Assembly: GCA_009930445.1 (NCBI GenBank)
Contig: RZYD01000204.1
Span: forward strand, 1-5,049
Length of the DNA stretch: 5,049 nucleotides
Source: Bacteroidia bacterium
GTDB taxonomy: Bacteria > Bacteroidota > Bacteroidia > Bacteroidales > BM520
Direction of reading: 5' to 3'
In this document: positions 1-5,049 of the stretch, piece after piece
Layout: each line of letters starts with the position of its first letter
Position numbering within the stretch: the stretch's first letter is position 1
The notes under the pieces: model-generated
Databases searched by the model: none
Seen by the model: the letters and a program-made list of their open reading frames with translations, nothing else
What the model was told of the DNA's origin: nothing
Program-made: the position numbers and the translations under genes

Positions 1-77
1 TTGATGGTAGGATTAATGCTGTTGGGTACAGAAATGAGGTGCGATGATTCCGTGATATCATAGCCCCAACCCGGAGG
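1..77 (-). other. Start of a second 'GW/SHLISVP' module, cut by window edge
   Basis: After repeat 11, residues 1098-1122 read PPGWGYDITESSHLISVP and then NSINPTI. This matches the usual opening of the same module that precedes the repeat array. The array therefore seems to be bracketed by two copies of the module. The rest of the second copy should lie just left of the window. Confidence 0.6.
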
Positions 78-3000
78 AAGGGTACTTACAGTGCCAATGA
101 AATCAAGGCCACTGAGGTCATCCGACAGATATACAATCGGGATGCTAACCGGACTAAAACCGTATCCGGGTTTACTGGGAATCACTTCGCCGCTGTATCC
201 ACCAAAAATCTCGATAGTGAAAGCACCATTGGCATCCGTAGATACCGTTCCACCTCCGTTGGTGAAAATTACACTCACGCCGGCCATGGGGTTACCCGAA
301 CCGTCAACGATGGAACCGGATACGTCAAAACTCTCCGGGGGTACCGGGGCTGCGACATAATCCTCGGCCAGGGCATCTTCAGTAACAAAATTATAGGTGC
401 GGTTTACCGGATTAAAAAGGTAACCGGTTTTCAGCGGGCTGGCAGTGCCGGAATAGCCATAGGCCACCTGGAGGCTGTAAGCACCGGTTTCGTCGGTCAG
501 TACCGATCCGCCACCATTACTGAAGGTCAGTAAAACGCCATCCACCGGATTTTCGGCCGGGTCAAGAATTACACCGGAAAGGGTGTACATGATTTCTGTG
601 CCTTCAAAATTTTGGGTGGGAAGGTTGGTCGTGACATTCGTCACCTGTATCGTCTCAGGAGCAAAGGTAAAGCCCGGTTTCGTGGGCGTAATCACGCCTG
701 TGTAACCGTATGGCACTTCCATGGCATAAAATCCGGAGGCATTCGTTGAAGTATTGCCCACACCGGTAAATGCAATGCTAACGGCATTGATCAGGCCACT
801 GGTTACGGTGTTGGTAATAAAACCACTAACCACGAAGGTCTCCACCTCTCCGGTGAAATCCTGATCCGGAGTAGCAGCAGTAACCTCTGAAAGCATACGG
901 GTTTCCGGAGTAAAAATCCATCCCTCTTTGGAAGGCGTGATGATACCGGAAAAACCATGGGGTACATATTGCTCATAATAACCGGAAGAATTCGACAGCA
1001 CCGCGTCGATACCTTCACCAAAGGTAACCGTAACACCGGGAACTCCGGCTTTGGCAGCTTCGGTAATGGTTCCGCTAACGAGATAGGTCTTTACAGAAGC
1101 GAGATAATCCTGGTCGGAATAATTCCCGGCTACATCCGTGTAGGTGCGTGTTGCCGGAGCAAAATTGTAACCCTCCAGAACCGGGGTTACCACGCCACTC
1201 CAGCCGAGATCGATCTGCTGCGTATAGAAACCTGTGGCATCGGTAGTTACCGTGCCGCCACCGTTACTAAAGTTAACCGCTACATTCTCCAGGCCTGCGC
1301 CATCGAGCGTAATCATCCCGCTGATGGTAAAAACATTGGGAGCCGCTGCAAAATCCTGATCCGGAAGGTCACCTTCAACGGAAACATAGGAATAGGATGC
1401 CGGGGTAAAATAGTAGCCTTCCAGCGCTGGCGTGGCGGTTCCACTGTAGCCATGCGTTACACTGATGGAATAATAGCCCGAGGCATCGGTATACACTATA
1501 CCGGCATTGTTGCTAAAGGTCACAGGTATATTTTCCATCCCTGTGCCGTCAAGGGTAATAGTTCCGGAAATCAGATAGGTGAAAAGTGCACCTGTAAAAT
1601 TCTGATCGGTCTGATTTCCAGCCAAACCGGTATAGGAACGGGAGGCCGGAGCAAAGCTGTAGCCTTCTTTTTCGGGGGTTAATGTGCCCGTAAAACCATA
1701 AGGCGCGGTGAAGGAAAAAGCACCGTCGGAGCCGGTAATTACCGGATCAAATCCCGTAAGGGTAACCGTAACCCCTTCCAGCAAGCCTTTGGTCTGATTA
1801 TCAGTAACCACGCCGGAAATAGTATAGGTATCTAAGGTACCCACAAAATCCACGTCGGTCATATTTCCCGTAAGGGAAGGAATATATGCGTCAGGAGGCG
1901 TAAAGCTATAGCCTGTTTTACTGATAAAAACAATACCGGCGGTACCTTCTTCAATCCCTTCGAGGCAATAGGTACCATCGGCGGCTGTATGCGTCGTAAC
2001 CGTAGTTTTCACTTCAACACTTTCAAACCACACCATGACGTCGGCAATGGGTGCTTCGCCGTCATCTACCACAGTACCACAAACCGACCAGGTAGTGATC
2101 GGTATGGTGCCGATGAAATCAAGATCGTTGAGGTTTTCCTCCACGTCGGTGACAGTAATCGATACCGGATCGAAAACATAGAGTGCGTCGGTGGGGGTTA
2201 GGGTACCACTTTCGCCATAAGCCACACTGATGCAATAGTTTCCATCCGCATTGGTGGTTACGGTTTCTGTGGCTGACGTTTCGGACGACTGGAAGGTAAC
2301 GCTGATCAGATCGAGCGGTGCCCCTTCGTTATCGGTAAGCGTTCCACAGAGTGAAACGTAGAACGGAACATCAGAAGCGGTAAAATCCTGGCCGGTAAGA
2401 GAAGCCGAGAGGTTATCGATGTGGCGGTTGGCCGGATCAAAATAATAAGTAATAAAAGGCCATCCACTATAATCCGTTTTTGAAGGGGTTATCATACCGC
2501 TGGTTCCGGGCATCAGATCCAGTTCGTAGTAACCGGAAGCATTGGTGGATTCGGTTATGGTAACCAATCCATCGTCGCTTACAAAGGATATTGTTACACC
2601 GGCTAAGGGAGTTCCGGAGGTTAGCAGTACTGTTCCGCTCACCTGGAGTTGTACGGCGGTAAAATCCTGCAGCGGCAGGTTGCCATTAAGCGCGGTAAAC
2701 TCCCGCTCTTGCGGAATAAACCCCCAGCCATCTTTGGAAGGGGTAATTGTACCGGAAGCTTCGGGTGTAACATACAACCGGTAGGTTCCGAGGTGGTCAG
2801 TATAGTACACCACATCGGTTTTTGCTGGTGCATAAAACTGGGTTTCTACCTTTGCACTGCGCAGGGGTGTTCCGGTCTGTTTCAGGATTTTTCCGGTAAT
2901 TAAATGATCCCCGGAAGGGCTACCGGAGAAACTGATATAATCCACGCCCGTTAAATCAGAGGTGGGATAAACAGTGGTAGTAATAAATCCGCCATGGTAG

Positions 3001-3368
3001 GCATCTCCATAATATTCTTCGCCTTCGGAAGTGCGATAAAGTTTCCAGATAACATTTTCGAAGTTTGTGAAGCCGTCTTTTTCCGGGGAGAGACCATCGT
3101 CACCAAAAATAGTAACGGAAAAAGGTCCACTATTACGTTGAACAGCGCCACCACAACGTTCTGTGCCGTCAGGCATCAGATAAAACGCACCAATCCAATC
3201 TGTTGGATCAATCGGCACATTGTTAAATAAAGCAGCCGAACCCATAACAGTAATATTGGCATCCGTCGTCACGGGCGTCCAGCCTGCTGGGGGAGTTTGA
3301 GCAGCTACACCCAACGAAAGCAGGCAGGCTATCAGCGCGATTGCTAGGTTTCGTATTTTTAAAGTCAT
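1..3368 (-). CDS. Giant secreted repeat protein, N-terminal 1122 residues (runs off left edge)
   Basis: One open frame runs from ATG at 3368 to the window edge with no stop, so the protein is longer than 1122 residues and its C-terminus is not visible. The start is well fixed: an in-frame TAG lies eight codons upstream (3390-3392) with no other ATG between. Residues 1-23 are a Sec signal peptide (KIR, hydrophobic core, then VAA) with predicted cleavage before Gln24. Residues 27-133 form a module with DWIGAF, CGG, GDD, DGF and WKLY motifs. Residues about 155-1092 hold eleven tandem repeats resembling carboxypeptidase-regulatory-like (Ig-like) domains. From residue 1098 a second copy of the first module begins. 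Composition is rich in T, G, S, Y and acidic residues, as in exported proteins. Inference: an extended surface or extracellular protein such as an adhesin or structural stalk, probably ending in a T9SS sorting domain outside the window. No catalytic motif is seen. It lies 204 bp downstream of another secreted-protein gene on the same strand. Confidence 0.93.
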   Translation of the reverse strand, partial: MTLKIRNLAIALIACLLSLGVAAQTPPAGWTPVTTDANITVMGSAALFNNVPIDPTDWIGAFYLMPDGTERCGGAVQRNSGPFSVTIFGDDGLSPEKDGFTNFENVIWKLYRTSEGEEYYGDAYHGGFITTTVYPTSDLTGVDYISFSGSPSGDHLITGKILKQTGTPLRSAKVETQFYAPAKTDVVYYTDHLGTYRLYVTPEASGTITPSKDGWGFIPQEREFTALNGNLPLQDFTAVQLQVSGTVLLTSGTPLAGVTISFVSDDGLVTITESTNASGYYELDLMPGTSGMITPSKTDYSGWPFITYYFDPANRHIDNLSASLTGQDFTASDVPFYVSLCGTLTDNEGAPLDLISVTFQSSETSATETVTTNADGNYCISVAYGESGTLTPTDALYVFDPVSITVTDVEENLNDLDFIGTIPITTWSVCGTVVDDGEAPIADVMVWFESVEVKTTVTTHTAADGTYCLEGIEEGTAGIVFISKTGYSFTPPDAYIPSLTGNMTDVDFVGTLDTYTISGVVTDNQTKGLLEGVTVTLTGFDPVITGSDGAFSFTAPYGFTGTLTPEKEGYSFAPASRSYTGLAGNQTDQNFTGALFTYLISGTITLDGTGMENIPVTFSNNAGIVYTDASGYYSISVTHGYSGTATPALEGYYFTPASYSYVSVEGDLPDQDFAAAPNVFTISGMITLDGAGLENVAVNFSNGGGTVTTDATGFYTQQIDLGWSGVVTPVLEGYNFAPATRTYTDVAGNYSDQDYLASVKTYLVSGTITEAAKAGVPGVTVTFGEGIDAVLSNSSGYYEQYVPHGFSGIITPSKEGWIFTPETRMLSEVTAATPDQDFTGEVETFVVSGFITNTVTSGLINAVSIAFTGVGNTSTNASGFYAMEVPYGYTGVITPTKPGFTFAPETIQVTNVTTNLPTQNFEGTEIMYTLSGVILDPAENPVDGVLLTFSNGGGSVLTDETGAYSLQVAYGYSGTASPLKTGYLFNPVNRTYNFVTEDALAEDYVAAPVPPESFDVSGSIVDGSGNPMAGVSVIFTNGGGTVSTDANGAFTIEIFGGYSGEVIPSKPGYGFSPVSIPIVYLSDDLSGLDFIGTVSTLPPGWGYDITESSHLISVPNSINPTI
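93..2906 (-). repeat. Eleven tandem carboxypeptidase-regulatory-like (Ig-like) repeats
   Basis: The repeats lie within the large minus-strand gene. Units in gene order are at about 2906-2655, 2645-2376, 2360-2109, 2090-1839, 1826-1587, 1577-1344, 1331-1098, 1085-849, 836-600, 587-351 and 329-93. Each has the pattern (V/I)SGT(I/V), then G-x-PL-x-x-V-x-VTF, then TDASGYY, then GYSGTxTPxKxGYxFxP, ending in DQDFTA or a variant. The conserved first glycines fall at residues 159, 245, 342, 431, 519, 602, 684, 766, 849, 932 and 1018. This resembles the carboxypeptidase regulatory-like beta-sandwich family, used as stalk or spacer domains in bacterial surface proteins. The family name comes from the recognised motif pattern, not a database search. 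Repeat 4 is the least typical in the TP segment (EGTAGIVFISKTGY), and repeat 2 carries a short insertion (around SGWPFITYY). Confidence 0.9.
2970..3290 (-). other. N-terminal 'DWIGAF/CGG/DGF/WKLY' module of the giant protein
   Basis: Residues 27-133 of the large protein, directly after the signal peptide. Visible landmarks are AGW, DWIGAFY, ERCGG, FGDDGLSPEKDGF and VIWKLY. The same order of landmarks occurs in residues 250-346 of the upstream gene and begins again at the left window edge. I recognise the pattern from Bacteroidota T9SS proteins, where it usually reads GW-(x)n-SHxIxVP-(x)n-GDYIGVFY-(x)n-CGG-(x)n-DGF-(x)n-WK. I know of no proven function. Confidence 0.7.
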
Positions 3369-3572
3369 AATGATGAATTTAGGTTTATACTAATTCTGAA
3401 TAAGTTAGGTTAAGGGCTGTTAGCACAGCGTCTTAAATGCAGTAAAACCTCCTCGTATAGTAGCACTGAGGAGGTTTTGCTGCGTTATTTTGCAATATAA
3501 ACATGCATCATGAACCGGGGTATTAATCTTATCATCACGAAAAGCAACAGGAATAAAACATCCTGAAATTAA
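3369..3572. other. Intergenic region between the two secreted-protein genes
   Basis: This 204-bp region holds the hairpin terminator and otherwise AT-rich sequence. I looked for the Bacteroidota promoter pattern (TTG or TTTG near -33, TAnnTTTG near -7) upstream of 3368 and found no convincing match. There is no Shine-Dalgarno sequence before the ATG at 3368; the leader reads TATAAACCTAAATTCATCATT, normal for the phylum. No small gene or RNA is recognisable here. Confidence 0.5.
3436..3486 (-). terminator. Hairpin terminator after the 462-aa gene
   Basis: A perfect 11-bp stem, AAAACCTCCTC (3444-3454) with GAGGAGGTTTT (3468-3478), encloses a 13-nt loop. Pairing continues outward with few interruptions to about 3436/3486. 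On the minus strand the GC-rich part is followed by TTTT at 3447-3444, as expected for an intrinsic terminator of the gene ending at 3573. The symmetry means it could also act on plus-strand transcripts. It lies 68 bp upstream of the giant gene's start, so that gene probably has its own promoter or depends on read-through. Confidence 0.8.
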
Positions 3573-4961
3573 TTACTTATTGCTTTGGATAATCAGTTTT
3601 TTAACCACCACACGGTCAACGTCTGTAATGCGTACAAAGTAAACTCCTTGCGGGAGTGTACTCACATTCAGGCGTACCTGGCTGGAAGCCAAAGGCTCTT
3701 CACGCAGGACTTTTCCATCTTCTGCACCATAGATACTAAGCATAGCCTTATCGGAGATTTGTCCAATCACGTTAAGGGTTACGAAAGTACTGGCGGGGTT
3801 GGGGTAGAGTTCCACATCGCGGAGGATGAAGTCGCCCAAACCAATGGTACTTTTCTCGAGGCCTGTAATTTTAGAGAGGCCACCGGGTGCAAAGAGGTTG
3901 GTATGTTGCATGCTTTCATCGTATTTGGCAACAAGAACAAACTCCTCGTTCGTAGCGGGTTTGTACAGTTTGAGGGTCATCGCCTCATTCACGTCAAATC
4001 CGTCGGTGAGTTTGGTAGTTTCATCGTCACTGAAAGCGGTGAGCGATACAGAAGAAGTGTACCCGTTAAGCTGCAGGGTTCCGGCACAGAGGCCCTCCTG
4101 GGTAAAGACGCCAATCACGTCACCGAAATCAAGACCTTCGACCTGAGCAAGGGCGTCGGCAGTAACAGCGATGGTGTGTGAAGTACCCGTAGGCAAAACG
4201 TCGTTCCAGGGAGTCTGGTTTACATATTCCGGATAGAATTGTCCTTCGATGGGAAGGCCTTTAAGGCCGGCATAATCGATAGACGCCTCGGCATAGGTAT
4301 AAACCATATAGGCCCGGCCCGGGCTGAGGAAGGGCAGGAAGTTGATGCCCTGGCTTGGCCAGTACACACCATTTCCGGCAATTTCCTTCACAATTTCGAG
4401 GGTCGTTCCCAGGGCACCGAAGAGGTCTTCGGTAGAAACATTATGGTTAGCCAGAACAGGAATAATAGTCCAGCCTTCATTGAGGTCGACAACCTTATTG
4501 GTCACTTCCGTACCTTCAAAATAGAGGCTGACTTCATTTTCGACTTTAATTTTATACCCGATATACGAATCCCAGGGCCCAATATTATTAATTGGGGGCC
4601 AGTAGACGACGGTAAGGGTTTTAAGGATAATAAAGTCTTCAATAATCGGAGCCATAAGCACAGACACATCGGTAGTATAGTCGATGTAGCTTGAGAGGCC
4701 GCTCCAGCCTTCAGGAACTACAACGATTTGGCCGGTGAACATGCTCAGCGGTTGTTGGAACCCTTGGGTAAGAATCGGGCCGCTGCCTTCGTTGTCGAGG
4801 GTAGCGATCACGGTTTCACCAATGGTCCAGCTCAGAGAAATCCCACTTCCTGCATCAGCAGCAAAATTTCCGCCGCCGGAAATTACGAACTGATCGACGT
4901 TTTGAGCTATAACGCCGGAGAGGAAGCCGAAGCTGAGTATTAATGTGAAAATCCTTTTCAT
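3573..4961 (-). CDS. Secreted modular protein with T9SS C-terminal sorting domain, 462 aa
   Basis: This complete gene encodes an exported protein of unknown exact role. Residues 1-19 are a signal peptide (MKRIF, hydrophobic core, GVIA) with cleavage predicted before Gln20. Residues 24-71 match a module frequent in Bacteroidota secreted proteins (ISGGGNF ... SWTIGE ... ILTQGFQQP). Residues 85-229 contain two related halves, each starting GW and carrying VYWP. Residues 250-346 are a module with SHTIAV, GDVIGVF, CAG, SDDE, DGF and KLY motifs. Residues 384-462 are a type A T9SS sorting domain (ELYPNPA ... LPQGVYFVRI ... KKLIIQ), which directs passage through the outer membrane and attachment to, or release from, the surface. 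ATG at 4961 is chosen because it gives a compact signal peptide; in-frame ATG 4982 and TTG 5021 would add 7 or 20 residues. There is no Shine-Dalgarno sequence, only an AT-rich leader. A hairpin terminator follows the stop. No enzymatic residues are recognisable, so a binding or structural role is the most that can be inferred. Confidence 0.95.
   Translation of the reverse strand: MKRIFTLILSFGFLSGVIAQNVDQFVISGGGNFAADAGSGISLSWTIGETVIATLDNEGSGPILTQGFQQPLSMFTGQIVVVPEGWSGLSSYIDYTTDVSVLMAPIIEDFIILKTLTVVYWPPINNIGPWDSYIGYKIKVENEVSLYFEGTEVTNKVVDLNEGWTIIPVLANHNVSTEDLFGALGTTLEIVKEIAGNGVYWPSQGINFLPFLSPGRAYMVYTYAEASIDYAGLKGLPIEGQFYPEYVNQTPWNDVLPTGTSHTIAVTADALAQVEGLDFGDVIGVFTQEGLCAGTLQLNGYTSSVSLTAFSDDETTKLTDGFDVNEAMTLKLYKPATNEEFVLVAKYDESMQHTNLFAPGGLSKITGLEKSTIGLGDFILRDVELYPNPASTFVTLNVIGQISDKAMLSIYGAEDGKVLREEPLASSQVRLNVSTLPQGVYFVRITDVDRVVVKKLIIQSNK
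3576..3812 (-). other. T9SS type A C-terminal sorting domain (Por_Secre_tail type)
   Basis: Residues 384-462. It has the hallmarks of this domain: ELYPNPAS at the start, a middle strand with LSIYGAEDGKV, LPQGVYFVRI, and a lysine-containing final strand VVVKKLIIQSNK at the very C-terminus. In known T9SS substrates this domain is recognised by the outer-membrane translocon and usually removed by the sortase-like PorU, with attachment to A-type lipopolysaccharide in some species. Confidence 0.93.
3924..4214 (-). other. 'GDVIGVF/CAG/DGF/KLY' module in the 462-aa protein
   Basis: Residues 250-346. Landmarks in order are TGTSHTIAV, GDVIGVFTQEG, LCAG, FSDDE, DGFDVNE and LKLYKP. It aligns with the module of the downstream giant protein: W, SHTI/NIT, D-x-IG-x-F, C-[AG]-G, DD, DGF, E and KLY are shared in the same order and at similar spacing. 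It lies between the two-fold GW/VYWP region and the sorting domain. Confidence 0.7.
4275..4709 (-). repeat. Two-fold internal repeat with GW and VYWP landmarks
   Basis: Residues 85-148 and 163-229 of the 462-aa protein are two divergent copies. The first reads GWSGLSSY ... IILKTLTVVYWPP ... YIGYKIKV; the second reads GWTIIPVL ... EIVKEIAGNGVYWPS ... GRAYMVYT. Shared points are the leading GW, VYWP followed by an N/G-rich turn, and a GY/AY strand near the end. The unit is common in T9SS-exported proteins of Bacteroidota. Its function is not known to me. Confidence 0.65.
4749..4892 (-). other. N-terminal 'SGGGNF ... SWTIGE ... LTQGFQQP' module
   Basis: Residues 24-71 of the 462-aa protein. The motif set (SGGGNF, GISLSWTIGE, ILTQGFQQP) is a familiar small beta-rich unit in Bacteroidota proteins carrying T9SS sorting domains. 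It directly follows the signal peptide. Role unknown; it is useful mainly as a taxonomic and secretion-class marker. Confidence 0.7.
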
Positions 4962-4996
4962 AATATTTTTATTAATTCGCATTCGTTGAGAGAAAT

Positions 4997-5025
4997 AACC
5001 TTGCGGGCCAGAAGCCCGCAAGGTT
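4997..5025. terminator. 12-bp perfect hairpin, likely terminator of the gene to the right
   Basis: AACCTTGCGGGC (4997-5008) pairs perfectly with GCCCGCAAGGTT (5014-5025) around a 5-nt loop. On the plus strand it is followed by TTTATTT; on the minus strand by TTATTTCTCTC, a weaker T-tract. It most likely ends transcription of a minus-strand gene outside the window, since no coding frame remains open at 5026-5049. It sits 36 bp before the ATG at 4961, so a role in the leader of the 462-aa gene is possible but not shown. Confidence 0.6.
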
Positions 5026-5049
5026 TATTTGAGATTTTCAACTAGTTAA

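Noticed and set aside
91..360. Plus-strand 89-codon frame and other short frames over 803-3230
   Set aside because: All lie inside the minus-strand giant gene in other frames, with no leader, no domain and no consistent neighbours.
957..1682. Plus-strand open frame of 241 codons
   Set aside because: It is antisense to repeats 5-8 of the minus-strand giant gene. Its translation has no recognisable domain, while the minus frame shows clear conserved repeats.
93..2906. Regular repetition considered as a CRISPR array or DNA satellite
   Set aside because: The period is about 246-291 bp, the repetition is at the protein level with diverged DNA, and the frame is open throughout.
1..3368. Possibility of a frameshift or pseudogene in the long gene
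   Set aside because: Codon-by-codon reading from 3368 to the edge stays open and the repeat pattern remains in phase across all eleven units.
3369..3440. Search for a Bacteroidota promoter (TTG ... TAnnTTTG) before the giant gene
   Set aside because: AT-rich stretches are present but no pair of elements matched with proper spacing, so no promoter is annotated.
3585..4694. Plus-strand open frames of 198 (3585-4181) and 151 (4239-4694) codons
   Set aside because: Both are antisense to the 462-aa gene, whose minus-strand frame carries a T9SS sorting domain and known module motifs. The plus translations look like random shadow protein.
4962..5021. Longer start of the 462-aa gene at TTG 5021 or ATG 4982
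   Set aside because: The TTG start would lie in the hairpin and put a 20-residue polar stretch before the signal peptide. ATG 4982 is possible but gives a less typical signal peptide than MKRIF at 4961.

Overview
The window looks like chromosomal DNA from a member of the Bacteroidota. The main evidence is the type IX secretion (T9SS, Por) C-terminal sorting domain on one protein. Supporting signs are signal peptides with glutamine just after the cleavage site, AT-rich leaders without a Shine-Dalgarno sequence, and extracellular module types common in free-living or anaerobic Bacteroidota. Genus cannot be fixed from this stretch; a Bacteroidales-like or Lentimicrobium-like lineage is only a guess.

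Both real genes lie on the minus strand and read right to left. At the right edge (4962-5049) is a short non-coding stretch with a perfect 12-bp hairpin. Next comes a complete gene (4961-3573, 462 aa) for a secreted modular protein: signal peptide, a 'GGGNF...ILTQGFQQP' module, a two-fold 'GW...VYWP' module, a 'DVIGVF/DGF' module, and a T9SS sorting domain. A 204-bp gap with a strong hairpin terminator follows. The rest of the window (3368-1) is one uninterrupted reading frame of 1122 codons that has no stop and leaves the window at the left edge. It encodes the N-terminal part of a very large secreted protein: signal peptide, a 'DWIGAF/DGF' module of the same kind as in the upstream gene, eleven tandem beta-sandwich-type repeats of about 82-97 residues, and then the start of another copy of the module.

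The two products look like extracellular or cell-surface proteins exported by Sec and then T9SS. They share a homologous module, which suggests related origin and perhaps related use, but the sequence gives no enzyme active site and no clear ligand. No RNA genes, mobile elements, CRISPR arrays or plus-strand genes could be supported. The most notable points are the large repeat array, a pair of positionally matched cysteines found only in repeats 3 and 4, and the module shared between the neighbouring genes.
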